DNA of 46,579 nucleotides from Cellulomonas massiliensis JC225 (GTDB taxonomy: Bacteria > Actinomycetota > Actinomycetes > Actinomycetales > Cellulomonadaceae), in the NCBI RefSeq assembly GCF_000312005.1, contig NZ_HE978588.1, positions 2,288,389-2,334,967 on the forward strand, read 5' to 3'. The stretch's first letter is position 1; every line of letters begins with the position of its first letter. A program made the position numbers and the translations under genes. Positions 6,447 through 14,751 of this stretch are shown here, piece by piece. The notes beneath the pieces were generated by a model. The model saw nothing but the letters and a program-made list of their open reading frames with translations, made no database searches and was not told the origin of the DNA.

Positions 6447-7420
6447 GACGACAGCTCCTCGGTGGTTCCCGCGTGGCGACGCACCAGGTCGCGGGCGGCG
6501 TCCAGGTCGGCGGGCGTCTTCACGGCGACGGTCTCGACGCCCGGCAGCGTACGCCGGGCCAGGCCCGTGAGCACGCCTCCGGGCGCGAGCTCGAGCAGGC
6601 CTGTCACGCCCAGCCCGACGAGCGTCTCCTGGCACAGGTCCCAGCGCACGGGGTGCGCGACCTGGGCCACGAGCAGCTCGAGCGCGCGGGCGCCGGAGGG
6701 GACGAGCGACCCGTCCGCGTTGGTCAGCAGCCGGACGGCGGGCTCCTGCGGCGCGACCGCGCCGGCGGCGGTCCGCAGCTCGTCGACGGCCGGCGCCATG
6801 ACGTCGGTGTGGAACGCGCCGGCCACCTGCAGCGTCACGACGCGGGCCCGGGTCGGCGGCGCAGCGGCGAGGGCCGCGAGGGCGTCGAGCGAGCCCGCCG
6901 CGACCACCTGCCCGCCGCCGTTGACGTTCGCGGCCACCAGGCCGGCGCCCTCGATCGCGGCCAGCACCTCGGCCGGGTCGCCGCCGAGGACGGCGCTCAT
7001 GCCCGTCGGGGCCACGGCGGCCGCCCGCGCCATCGCGGCGCCGCGCACGGCCACGAGCCGCAGCGCCTCGTCGGCCGTCAGCACGCCGGCCACCGCCGCC
7101 GCCGCGAGCTCGCCCACGGAGTGGCCCGCGGTCACGTCGACGGAGCCGGCGACCGCGGCGCCCAGCGGCGCGTCCGCGTCGAGACCGAGGACGGCGCGCA
7201 GGCTCGCGAGCGCGGAGGCGACGAGCAGCGGCTGCGCCACCGCGGTGTCGCGGATCGTGTCGGCGTCGCTCGTCGTCCCGTGCGTCACCAGGTCGATGCC
7301 GGTGACGTCGGACGCGCGACGCAGCGAGGCCGCGACCTCCGGGAGGTCGAGCCAGGGGGTGAGCATGCCGGGGGACTGGGCGCCCTGTCCCGGGCAGACG
7401 ACGGCGAGCACGTGGTCCAC
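6443..7420 (-). CDS. fabD: Malonyl-CoA:ACP transacylase
   Basis: Loads malonate from CoA onto ACP to supply the chain extender. 325 residues from GTG at 7418-7420. GQGAQ near the N-terminus and the GHSVGE nucleophile motif (Ser101) are present, with the later histidine in GAFHTDVM. First gene of the fabD-fabH-acpP-fabF operon and overlapped by fabH. Its promoter region (7421-7562) carries the dyad TTGT-N9-ACAAAG at 7480-7498, which recurs beside the regulator gene immediately upstream. Confidence 0.96.
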   Translation of the reverse strand: MDHVLAVVCPGQGAQSPGMLTPWLDLPEVAASLRRASDVTGIDLVTHGTTSDADTIRDTAVAQPLLVASALASLRAVLGLDADAPLGAAVAGSVDVTAGHSVGELAAAAVAGVLTADEALRLVAVRGAAMARAAAVAPTGMSAVLGGDPAEVLAAIEGAGLVAANVNGGGQVVAAGSLDALAALAAAPPTRARVVTLQVAGAFHTDVMAPAVDELRTAAGAVAPQEPAVRLLTNADGSLVPSGARALELLVAQVAHPVRWDLCQETLVGLGVTGLLELAPGGVLTGLARRTLPGVETVAVKTPADLDAARDLVRRHAGTTEELSS

Positions 7421-7479
7421 CTTGCCCTGCCTGCCCGTTCCGCCCCGACTTCGGCGCCCACCAACCTTGGCGACGGACC

Positions 7480-7498
7480 TTGTGCGTCTCCTACAAAG
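7480..7498. promoter_or_regulatory. Candidate FasR operator upstream of fabD
   Basis: TTGT (7480-7483), nine bases, ACAAAG (7493-7498). With flanking bases it reads CCTTGT-N9-ACAAAGG, a clear dyad. It lies 60 bases before the fabD start and has the same half-sites and spacing as 8852-8870. Confidence 0.5.
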
Positions 7499-7562
7499 GC
7501 CGTCGTGTCCCCGCGTGCTGCGCGGCAGCGGTGACGACGGTACGGGCCGACTAGGGCGCCGG

Positions 7563-8828
7563 TCAGGCAGGCAGTGCTCCCGCGGCGTCGAGGCGGCCGA
7601 CGGCGAGCGCCGTGGCGAGCACGTACGACTCGCGGGCGTCGAGCGGGTCCCAGCCCGTGACGTCGGTGACGCGCTTGAGGCGGTACCGCACGGTGTTCGG
7701 GTGGACGTACAGCGTGCGGGCCGCCGCCTCGAGCGACCGGCCCGCGGACAGGTAGGCGCCGAGCGTCTCCAGCAGCGAGCCCTGGCTCGCGGCGAGCGGC
7801 GCGTAGGCCTGCACCACGAGGGTCCGGCGGGCCGTCGCGTCGCCGACGAGCACGCGCTCCGGCAGCAGGTCGTCCGCCTGCACGGGGCGGGGCGCCTCGG
7901 CCCACGCGGGAGCGGCCTGCAGCCCGGCGAGCGCGGCGCGGGCGGAGCGGGCGGCGTCCGCCAGGTCCTGCACGAGCGGACCGACGACGACCGGGCCGGG
8001 CCCGAAGCGCGGCAGCAGCACGCTCACCGCGGCGCGCAGGTCGCCCTCGCCGCCGAGGAACACGACGAGCCGGTCGCCCTGGATGCCGACGAGCGCGTCG
8101 TCGGCCGCCCGCCGGGTGGCGCGCCGCAGGTCGGTCGCCCGCGCCTCGTCGAGGGGCCCCGCGGCGGTGCCGGCGAGCACGAGCGTCGACCCGCGGCCGC
8201 TCCAGCCGAGCGCGGACAGCCGCGAGCGCAGCGAGTCGTCGACGTCGCCGCGCACCAGCGAGTCGACGGCGAGCGCCTCCAGGCGCGCGTCCCACGCGCC
8301 GCGCACCTCGGCCGCGCGGGCGTAGACCTCGGCCGCGGAGAACGCGACCTCGCGCGAGTAGCGCAGGACGGCCTCGCGCAGCTCGCGCTCCTCGCCAGGC
8401 GCGGCGAGCCGCTCGGCGTGGGTCTCGACGACGTCCACGACGACGCGCACGAGGTGCAGCGTGTGCTGCAGGGAGATCGAGCGCGTCAGCTCCGGCGGCG
8501 CCGCGGCGAAGATGTCCCCGACGCCGTGGGGCGGGCGCGTCGGGTCGGCGTACCAGGTGACGAACGCGTTGATGCCCGCCTGCGCGACCAGCCCGACCCA
8601 CGAGCGGTCCTCCGCCGGCAGCGCGCGGTACCACGCGAGGTCCTCGTCCAGCCGCCGCATCGTGGCGGCCGCCAGCGTGCCGGCACCCTCGCGCACCCGG
8701 CGCCGGGTCTCGGCGCCGCTCTCCGCGTCCCGCGGCCCGCCGCGCCGGTCCGCGGCCGTCCGGCGCCCCGTCGTGGGGGCCGCGCCCGCGCGGTCGCGGT
8801 CGGCTGGCGACGACGGCGTGCTCGGCAT
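7563..8828 (-). CDS. fasR: PucR-type regulator, probable FasR activator of the fab operon
   Basis: A 421-residue DNA-binding protein. The C-terminal ~60 residues are the PucR/CdaR-type helix-turn-helix (LETLGAYLSAGRSLEAAART, LYVHPNTVRYRLKRVTDVTG). The rest is helical, with a GGDEF-like degenerate fold in the middle typical of this family. Position directly upstream of fabDHPF matches Streptomyces FasR, an activator of that operon, so the same role is likely (established for Streptomyces, inferred here). The start is ambiguous: ATGs at 8840 and 8828. TATGCT at 8841-8836, seven bases before the 8828 ATG, fits a leaderless transcript and overlaps the 8840 ATG, so I chose 8828. Confidence 0.85.
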   Translation of the reverse strand: MPSTPSSPADRDRAGAAPTTGRRTAADRRGGPRDAESGAETRRRVREGAGTLAAATMRRLDEDLAWYRALPAEDRSWVGLVAQAGINAFVTWYADPTRPPHGVGDIFAAAPPELTRSISLQHTLHLVRVVVDVVETHAERLAAPGEERELREAVLRYSREVAFSAAEVYARAAEVRGAWDARLEALAVDSLVRGDVDDSLRSRLSALGWSGRGSTLVLAGTAAGPLDEARATDLRRATRRAADDALVGIQGDRLVVFLGGEGDLRAAVSVLLPRFGPGPVVVGPLVQDLADAARSARAALAGLQAAPAWAEAPRPVQADDLLPERVLVGDATARRTLVVQAYAPLAASQGSLLETLGAYLSAGRSLEAAARTLYVHPNTVRYRLKRVTDVTGWDPLDARESYVLATALAVGRLDAAGALPA

Positions 8829-8835
8829 GAGGCCG

Positions 8836-8841
8836 AGCATA
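8836..8841 (-). promoter_or_regulatory. -10 element, leaderless geometry (fasR)
   Basis: TATGCT on the minus strand, seven bases before the ATG at 8828. It overlaps the alternative upstream ATG and so argues against that start. Confidence 0.5.
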
Positions 8842-8851
8842 GGGGCCCGCG

Positions 8852-8870
8852 TTGTGGGAAGGCGACAAAG
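8852..8870. promoter_or_regulatory. Candidate FasR operator in the fasR upstream region
   Basis: TTGT (8852-8855), nine bases, ACAAAG (8865-8870). Same motif and spacing as upstream of fabD. It covers the expected -35 zone of fasR, which would suit autoregulation. Confidence 0.5.
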
Positions 8871-8953
8871 CCGCGGCGCGTGGCGGGGCGGGCGCGCCGC
8901 CCGTGGTGCACCCGGGGGACCGACCGCCCCGGGTGCGCCGGGCCGTGCCCGGG

Positions 8954-8959
8954 TAGGGT
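8954..8959 (+). promoter_or_regulatory. -10 element, leaderless geometry (gene at 8966)
   Basis: TAGGGT, then CGGCCC, then ATG at 8966. The six-base spacing places transcription start at the start codon. Confidence 0.6.
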
Positions 8960-8965
8960 CGGCCC

Positions 8966-9652
8966 ATGGCCCTCCTCCCACGGCTGCGACAGCTCATGCG
9001 CCGCCCGTCGACCGCCTCCCGCGTCGGCGCGCGCCGCCCGACGACCGCGGCGCGACGCGGGGACACGCTCCACGAGGACGCCCTGCGGTCCGTGCTGTCG
9101 GACGACCCCAACAACGAGCGGGCGTTCGCGGCCCTGGCGGAGATCGTCCGCCGGCGCGCCGCGGAGTCCGTCCCGGACGGCGACCCGCTCACCGCGCCGA
9201 GCGCCGAGCACGAGCGTCAGCGCGCCGCCGACCTGGCCGTCTGGTCCCTCGGCGAGGAGCTCGCCGGCAACCCGCGCGCCTGGTACCCGCTGATCGAGGT
9301 CGCACGGCTGTCCGTGCGCGACGACCACGAGGGGACCGTCCGGCGCCTGACGACCGCCGCCGAGCGGGACACGACGGGCGCCGCCCTGGTCGCGGGGCTG
9401 GAGCTCCTGCGCAGCGCGGGTCAGCCCGTCGAGGCGGTCGGCCTCGGCGTCGGCCACTGGCGGCCGCAGGAGCACGACCCGGAGGTGGCGCGCCAGCTCG
9501 TGCTCGCCGCCATCGAGGCCGGGCGCCCGCTGGAGGCCAAGCAGTTCGTCTCGTCGCTGGACCTGTACCCCGACGCCGCCGCCGTCGCCCCGCTCAAGGC
9601 GGAGCTCACGCAGGCGGTCGCCCGCGCCGAGCAGACCATCCCCGGCACCTGA
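8966..9652 (+). CDS. Conserved hypothetical protein, helical repeat-like
   Basis: A 228-residue soluble protein. After a basic N-terminus (about 30 residues) it is a run of amphipathic helix pairs (DDPNNERAFAALAEIVRRRA, DLAVWSLGEELAGNPRAWYP, PEVARQLVLAAIEAGRPLEA) resembling degenerate TPR repeats. No enzyme motif is seen. I recognise it only as the kind of TPR-like protein conserved near the fab/aceE region in Cellulomonadaceae. It is divergent from fasR with the shared dyad between them, and has no Shine-Dalgarno sequence but a leaderless -10. Confidence 0.8.
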   Translation: MALLPRLRQLMRRPSTASRVGARRPTTAARRGDTLHEDALRSVLSDDPNNERAFAALAEIVRRRAAESVPDGDPLTAPSAEHERQRAADLAVWSLGEELAGNPRAWYPLIEVARLSVRDDHEGTVRRLTTAAERDTTGAALVAGLELLRSAGQPVEAVGLGVGHWRPQEHDPEVARQLVLAAIEAGRPLEAKQFVSSLDLYPDAAAVAPLKAELTQAVARAEQTIPGT

Positions 9653-9670
9653 CCGACGCGGCCGCGGACG

Positions 9671-9705
9671 ACGAAGGGCGCCCCGCTCGGCGGGGCGCCC
9701 TTCGT
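9671..9705. terminator. Bidirectional terminator between 8966-9652 and aceE
   Basis: A perfect 16-bp stem (9671-9686 with 9690-9705, ACGAAGGGCGCCCCGC and its complement) and 3-base loop between two convergent genes. Confidence 0.85.
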
Positions 9706-9719
9706 GCGTGCGGGGCAGG

Positions 9720-12467
9720 TCAGGAGTCGCCGCCCGTGTTGCCGGAGGTGCCGGCGGTCACGTCGTGCAGGCGGTAGCGCTCGATCGCCTGCGCCGGGAC
9801 GTCGGCGGCGACGGCGCCCTCGCGCGCGAGCTGCTGGAGCACGCGCACCGCGGTCGACGGCCCGTCGATCTTGAAGTGCCGGCGCGCGGCCGCGCGGGTG
9901 TCGGAGAAGCCGAAGCCGTCCGCCCCGAGCGTCGCGAAGGTGCCGGGCACCCACTGGCGCACCTGGTCCGGCACGAGGTGGTCGTAGTCCGTCGTCGCGA
10001 CGAACGGGCCCTCGGCGCCCTCGAGCTTGCGCGTGAGGTACGCCGTGCGCTGCTCCTCGCCCGGGTGCAGGAAGTTGAACTCCTCCGCGGCGAGGCCGTC
10101 GCGACGCAGCTCGTTCCAGCTCGTCACCGACCAGACCGCGGCGCGCACGCCCCAGTCCTCGGCCAGCAGCTGCTGCGCCTCGAGCGCCCACGGCACCGCG
10201 ACGCCGGACGCCAGGATCTGGGCGCGCGGCCCGTCGCCCTCGGCCGGACGCAGCAGGTAGATGCCCTTGAGGATGCCCTCGACGTCGACGCCCTCCGGCT
10301 CGGCCGGCTGGACGATCGGCTCGTTGTACACCGTGAGGTAGTACACGACGTCGCGGTCGCGCCCGCCGTTGTCCTGCGCGTACATCCGGTCGATGCCGTC
10401 GCGGACGATGTGGCGGATCTCGTAGCCGTACGCGGGGTCGTAGTGGACGACGTGCGGCATCGTGCCCGCCAGCAGCGGCGAGTGGCCGTCCGCGTGCTGC
10501 AGGCCCTCGCCCGTCAGCGTCGTCCGTCCGGCCGTCGCGCCGATGAGGAACCCGCGGGCCATCTGGTCGCCGGCGGCCCAGAACTGGTCGCCGGTCCGCT
10601 GGAACCCGAACATCGAGTAGTAGAAGTAGAACGGCACGAGCGGCTCGCCGTGCGTCGCGTAGGACGTGCCGACGGCCTGGAACGCGGAGGCCGAGCCGGC
10701 CTCGTTGATCCCGGTGTGCATGATCTGCCCGGCCTCGGACTCCTTGTAGCTCAGCATGAGCTCGCGGTCGACGGCCAGGTAGTGCTGGCCGACCGTGTTG
10801 AAGATCTTCGCGCTGGGGAAGATCGAGTCCAGGCCGAACGTGCGGGCCTCGTCCGGGATGATCGGCACCAAGCGGTGGCCGAACTCCTTGTCCTTCAGCA
10901 GGTCCTTGAACAGGCGCACCAGCGCCATCGTCGTGGCGACCTCCTGGTGCCCCGACCCCTTGGCCAGGCCCTCGTACGCCTTCGCCTCGGGGACCGTGAC
11001 GGGCTTGTGCGTCGCCCGCCGCTCCGGCACGAAGCCGCCGAGCTGGCGGCGCCGCTCGAGCATGTACTGGATCGCCTCGTCCTGCGGGCCCGGGTGGTAG
11101 TAGGGCGGCAGGTACGGGTCGGCCTCGAGCTGCTCGTCCGTGATCGGGATGTGCAGGGAGTCGCGCAGCACCTTGAGCTCGTCGACCTTGAGCTTCTTCA
11201 TCTGGTGCGTCGCGTTGCGGCCGGCGAAGCCGGACCCGAGCCCGTAGCCCTTGATGGTGTGCGCTAGGATGATGGTCGGCTGGCCCGTGTGCTCGCGGGC
11301 GGCCTTGTAGGCGGCGTAGATCTTGCGGTAGTCGTGACCGCCGCGCTTGAGCGCCCAGATCTCGTCGTCCGTCATCTTCTCGACGAGCTGCTTGGTGCGC
11401 GGGTCGCGCCCGAAGAAGTGCTCGCGGATGAACGCGCCGTTCTCGGCCCGGTACGTCTGGAAGTCGCCGTCCGGGGTCGTGTTCATGAGGTTGACGAGCG
11501 CGCGGTCCTTGTCGGCGTTGAGCAGGACGTCCCACTCGCGGCCCCACACGACCTTGATGACGTTCCAGCCGGCGCCGCGGAACTCGGCCTCCAGCTCCTG
11601 GATGATCTTGCCGTTGCCGCGCACCGGGCCGTCGAGCCGCTGCAGGTTGCAGTTGACGACGAACGTGAGGTTGTCGAGGTTCTGCTGCGCGGCCAGGTGG
11701 ATGAGGCCGCGGCTCTCCGGCTCGTCCATCTCGCCGTCGCCGAGGAACGCCCACACGTCCTGCTGCGACGTGTCCTTGATCCCGCGGTTGTGCAGGTACT
11801 TGTTCGTCCACGCCTGGTAGATCGCGCCGGACGGGCCGAGGCCCATCGACACGGTCGGGAACTCCCACAGGTCCGGCGCGAGGCGCGGGTGCGGGTAGGA
11901 CGGCAGGCCGCCGCCGGGGTGCGACAGCTCCTGGCGGAACCCGTCGAGCTGGTGCTCGGTGAGGCGGCCCTCGAGGAACGCGCGGGCGTACACGCCCGGG
12001 GAGGCATGACCCTGGAAGTAGACCTGGTCGCCGCCGCCGGGGTGGTCCTTGCCGCGGAAGAAGTGGTTGAGGCCGACCTCGTAGAGCGTCGCGACGGACG
12101 CGTAGGACGAGATGTGGCCGCCGACGGCCACGCCGGGGCGCTGGGCGCGCGTGACCATGACGGCCGCGTTCCAGCGGTTCCACGACCGGTAGCGGCGCTC
12201 GATGACCTCGTCGCCGGGGAAGTACGGCTCGTTGTGCACCGCGATGGTGTTCACGTACGGGGTGTTGAGCGACGCGGGGATCGCGACGTTCTGCTGGCGG
12301 GCGTGCCGCAGCAGGCTCATCAGCACGTACCGCGCGCGCGGGCCGCCCTTGTCCTCGATGAGCCCGTCGAGCGACTCCAGCCACTCCGAGGTCTCGTCGG
12401 GGTCGATGTCCGGTACCTGGCTGAGCAGGCCGCCGATCAGCGGGCCCGTCTCGTCGATCGACGCCAC
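9720..12467 (-). CDS. aceE: Pyruvate dehydrogenase E1 component (homodimeric)
   Basis: Thiamine-diphosphate enzyme that decarboxylates pyruvate and passes the acetyl group to the E2 lipoyl domain, feeding the TCA cycle. 915 residues, normal for the single-chain actinobacterial E1. The ThDP/Mg motif GDGEMDEPE is at about residues 240-248, followed by [14 protein letters not shown]. The start is GTG at 12465-12467, preceded by AAGGAG; the longer frame upstream has no good ribosome site. E2 and E3 genes are not adjacent, as usual in actinobacteria. It is divergent from the DUF3052-peroxiredoxin pair across 266 bases with no gene in them. Confidence 0.97.
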   Translation of the reverse strand: MASIDETGPLIGGLLSQVPDIDPDETSEWLESLDGLIEDKGGPRARYVLMSLLRHARQQNVAIPASLNTPYVNTIAVHNEPYFPGDEVIERRYRSWNRWNAAVMVTRAQRPGVAVGGHISSYASVATLYEVGLNHFFRGKDHPGGGDQVYFQGHASPGVYARAFLEGRLTEHQLDGFRQELSHPGGGLPSYPHPRLAPDLWEFPTVSMGLGPSGAIYQAWTNKYLHNRGIKDTSQQDVWAFLGDGEMDEPESRGLIHLAAQQNLDNLTFVVNCNLQRLDGPVRGNGKIIQELEAEFRGAGWNVIKVVWGREWDVLLNADKDRALVNLMNTTPDGDFQTYRAENGAFIREHFFGRDPRTKQLVEKMTDDEIWALKRGGHDYRKIYAAYKAAREHTGQPTIILAHTIKGYGLGSGFAGRNATHQMKKLKVDELKVLRDSLHIPITDEQLEADPYLPPYYHPGPQDEAIQYMLERRRQLGGFVPERRATHKPVTVPEAKAYEGLAKGSGHQEVATTMALVRLFKDLLKDKEFGHRLVPIIPDEARTFGLDSIFPSAKIFNTVGQHYLAVDRELMLSYKESEAGQIMHTGINEAGSASAFQAVGTSYATHGEPLVPFYFYYSMFGFQRTGDQFWAAGDQMARGFLIGATAGRTTLTGEGLQHADGHSPLLAGTMPHVVHYDPAYGYEIRHIVRDGIDRMYAQDNGGRDRDVVYYLTVYNEPIVQPAEPEGVDVEGILKGIYLLRPAEGDGPRAQILASGVAVPWALEAQQLLAEDWGVRAAVWSVTSWNELRRDGLAAEEFNFLHPGEEQRTAYLTRKLEGAEGPFVATTDYDHLVPDQVRQWVPGTFATLGADGFGFSDTRAAARRHFKIDGPSTAVRVLQQLAREGAVAADVPAQAIERYRLHDVTAGTSGNTGGDS

Positions 12468-12733
12468 CAGTGCTCCTTCGCATGTCGTCCTGCGTCGGCC
12501 CCTGGGCCGGCACGGTGCCCGGCGTCCCGTGGTGCGGGAGCGGGCCTGTCCCGCCATTCTCGGACCTCCGGACCGTGAAAGTCACACCGAGTACCGCCCG
12601 GGGGCACGTGACGTCGGCGACACCGCTCCTTGACCGGTGCTTGCCACGGCCCGCCGGTGTGAGGTGGGCTACGGTGTGCGGACATCAGCCGGGCGTCGCG
12701 TCAGGCGCCCCGGACGAAGGGAACGGTCGGGAC

Positions 12734-13153
12734 GTGGCTAGCAGCACGGACGACGCCGCCGACGCGGCGACTCGTCTGGGGTTCTCCTCGGGTCAGGTGA
12801 TCCAGGAGCTCGGGTACGACGACGACGTCGACGAGGGCCTGCGCGCGGCGCTCGAGGCCCTGACGGGCAACGAGCTGGCCGACGAGGACTACGACGACGT
12901 CACCGACGGCGCGGTCATCTGGTTCCGCGACGACGACGGCGACCTGACCGACTTCCTCGTCGACGCGATGACGGTCCTGGACGACAACGGCCCGATCTGG
13001 GTGCTGACGCCGAAGTCCGGCCGGCCCGGGCACGTGAGCCACAGCGACATCGAGGAGGCCGCGACGACGTCGGGCCTGCACGCCATGTCGACCTTCGCCG
13101 TCGCCGCTGACTGGTCCGCCACCCGCCTGGGCACCCGCGGTCGCGGCAAGTGA
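12734..13153 (+). CDS. DUF3052 family protein
   Basis: A 139-residue, very acidic protein (repeated DDD and DED patches). The DUF3052 signature is visible as LGFSSGQVIQELGYDDDVDE near the N-terminus, then VIWFRDDDGDLTDFLVDA and GPIWVLTPKSGRPGHV. Function is unknown; its place next to aceE is shared with Streptomyces. The GTG start at 12734 follows AAGGGAA. Its stop overlaps the next start by four bases (GTGA), so it is translationally coupled to the peroxiredoxin. Confidence 0.92.
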   Translation: MASSTDDAADAATRLGFSSGQVIQELGYDDDVDEGLRAALEALTGNELADEDYDDVTDGAVIWFRDDDGDLTDFLVDAMTVLDDNGPIWVLTPKSGRPGHVSHSDIEEAATTSGLHAMSTFAVAADWSATRLGTRGRGK

Positions 13154-13620
13154 CCGACGCTCCGGCGGGGCCCGAGGTCGGCCTCCCGGCCCCGGCGTTC
13201 TCGCTCCCGGACACGCACGGGACGCCCGTGACGCTGGCCGGTCTGGGGGGCGGACCCGTCGCCCTCGTCTTCGTGCCGTTCGCGTTCTCGGGCACGTGCA
13301 CCGGCGAGCTGTGCGAGCTGCGGGACAACATCGCGGCGTTCCAGCAGGCCGGCGTGCACCTCGCCGCGGTCTCGTGCGACCCGATGTTCTCCCTGCGCGC
13401 CTGGGCGGAGCAGGAGGGCTACGCGTTCGACCTGCTCTCGGACTTCTGGCCGCACGGCGCGGCCGCCCGGGCGTACGGCGTCTTCGACGAGCGCGCGGGG
13501 ATCGCGCTGCGCGGGTCGTTCCTCGTCGACGCGGACGGCGTCCTGCGGTGGAAGGTCGTCCACCCGCGCGGCCAGGCCCGGCCGCTGCAGGCCTACCTCG
13601 ACGCGCTCGCGGCGCTCTGA
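13150..13620 (+). CDS. Peroxiredoxin (AhpE/BCP-like)
   Basis: Thiol peroxidase that reduces hydroperoxides in the cytoplasm. 156 residues with a thioredoxin fold. The active loop is FVPFAFSGTCTGELCELRDN: peroxidatic Cys50, with Cys55 five residues on, the spacing of the resolving cysteine in BCP/PrxQ enzymes. AhpE-type enzymes of the same branch are often 1-Cys, so the mechanism is uncertain. The GTG at 13150 overlaps the DUF3052 stop. Both genes likely share one transcript. Confidence 0.93.
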   Translation: MTDAPAGPEVGLPAPAFSLPDTHGTPVTLAGLGGGPVALVFVPFAFSGTCTGELCELRDNIAAFQQAGVHLAAVSCDPMFSLRAWAEQEGYAFDLLSDFWPHGAAARAYGVFDERAGIALRGSFLVDADGVLRWKVVHPRGQARPLQAYLDALAAL

Positions 13621-13661
13621 GCCGGCTGCGCGGGCGTCGGCCGGGCGCCGAGGCGTGCCGG

Positions 13662-13667
13662 TAGGCT
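13662..13667 (+). promoter_or_regulatory. -10 element upstream of tRNA-Val
   Basis: TAGGCT in a GGTAGGCTGT context, 37 bases before the mature tRNA 5' end. No good -35 was seen. Confidence 0.5.
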
Positions 13668-13704
13668 GTGCGCCCGTCGAGGCGACGCGCGCGCGTCCGA
13701 CGAG

Positions 13705-13778
13705 GGGCCTGTAGCTCAGCTGGTCAGAGCACCGCGCTTACACCGCGGGGGTCGTCGGTTCGAACCCGGCCGGGCCCA
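13705..13778 (+). tRNA. tRNA-Val (anticodon TAC)
   Basis: A 74-base cloverleaf. The acceptor is GGGCCTG/CGGGCCC with discriminator A, the anticodon stem is CCGCG/CGCGG with loop CTTACAC (TAC), and the T-loop is TTCGAAC. CCA is not encoded. The MOSC gene begins 28 bases downstream and may be co-transcribed. Confidence 0.97.
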
Positions 13779-13805
13779 CCCGCAGCCGCCGACGAGAGGA
13801 CACCG

Positions 13806-14711
13806 GTGCCCGAGCCCGCCGCCGACCGCACGGCCGGCTCGTCCGCGCCCCGGCCCACCGTCGTCCGGCAGCTCGTGCTGCGGCCCGTGAAGTCCCTCGC
13901 CGGGGTCGAGGTGGGCGACGCGCTGGTCGAGCGCGCGGGCCTGGCCGGGGACCGGCGGTGGATGGTCGTGGACCCCGGCGGCGAGGTCGTCACCGCCCGT
14001 GAGCTGCACGCGCTCCTCGGGGTCCGCGCCGCGCCGGCCCCGGGCGGGATCCTCCTGTCGTCCTCCGGGCTCGACGACCTGCTCGTCCTGGAGCCGCGCG
14101 AGGCCGCGCTCGTGCCCGTCGGGCTCTCGCGGCTGGAGTCCGCCCGCCCTGCCGGCCGGGAGGCCGACGCGTGGCTGGCGGTCGCGACGGGTGCCGACGG
14201 CGTGCGGCTGGTCTGGCTCGACGACCCCTCCCGCCGGTCCGTGTCCGCGGCGCACGGCGGACGGCAGGGGGAGCCGCTCAACCTCTCGGACGCCGGACCG
14301 ATCCACCTGACGACCACGGCCTCGCTCGCGGCGCTCAACGACTGGCTCGTCGAGGCCGGGGAGTCGCCGATCCCGATGGAACGGTTCCGGCCGAGCATCG
14401 TCGTGGACGGCGACCTGGAGCCCTTCGCCGAGGACGCATGGGCGTCCGTGCGCATCGGCGACGTGCGGCTGCGGTTCTCCGAGCACTGCGACCGCTGCGT
14501 CCTGACGACGATCGACCTCGAGTCGCTGCGGACGACCAAGGAGCCCGTCCGCACGCTCGCCCGCCACCGCCGCCACGGCGGCAACGTCTGGTTCGGCATC
14601 CGGCTGGTGCCCGAGACGACGGGGCGCATCGCCGTCGGCGACCCGGTCGTCGTGGAGACCGCCGAGGGCGTCGTCGGGGAGTTCCCGCTCACGCCCGTCC
14701 TGCTGCCCTGA
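13806..14711 (+). CDS. MOSC-domain molybdenum-sulfur carrier-like protein (YcbX type)
   Basis: A 301-residue soluble protein. Residues ~15-115 form the MOSC N-terminal beta-barrel domain (LRPVKSLAGVEVGDALVERA, GLAGDRRWMVVD). The C-terminal MOSC domain carries PMERFRPSIVVDG and the conserved cysteine region EHCDRCVLTTID (Cys228, Cys231). YcbX and mARC proteins bind molybdenum cofactor and reduce N-hydroxylated compounds; whether this one does is not shown. The GTG at 13806 follows GAGAGGA. Follows tRNA-Val closely. Confidence 0.9.
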   Translation: MPEPAADRTAGSSAPRPTVVRQLVLRPVKSLAGVEVGDALVERAGLAGDRRWMVVDPGGEVVTARELHALLGVRAAPAPGGILLSSSGLDDLLVLEPREAALVPVGLSRLESARPAGREADAWLAVATGADGVRLVWLDDPSRRSVSAAHGGRQGEPLNLSDAGPIHLTTTASLAALNDWLVEAGESPIPMERFRPSIVVDGDLEPFAEDAWASVRIGDVRLRFSEHCDRCVLTTIDLESLRTTKEPVRTLARHRRHGGNVWFGIRLVPETTGRIAVGDPVVVETAEGVVGEFPLTPVLLP

Positions 14712-14738
14712 CGTCGGCGCGGGGCCGCGGCGCCCGGG

Positions 14739-14744
14739 TAGCGT
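14739..14744 (+). promoter_or_regulatory. -10 element, leaderless geometry (Nif3-like gene)
   Basis: TAGCGT, seven bases before the GTG at 14752. This favours 14752 over an in-frame GTG at 14743 that overlaps the element. Confidence 0.55.
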
Positions 14745-14751
14745 GCGGGGC

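Noticed and set aside
4947..9293. A 1448-codon plus-strand ORF opposite the fab operon
   Set aside because: It runs antisense to fabF, acpP, fabH, fabD and fasR, each with clear motifs. Its product is an Arg/Gly/Asp-rich low-complexity string, as expected for shadows in high-GC DNA.
12468..12733. A defined promoter pair between aceE and DUF3052
   Set aside because: TACGGT at 12670-12675 is a possible -10, but no -35 fits (TTGCCA is 23 bases away) and it is 58 bases before the start, so it is not listed as a feature.
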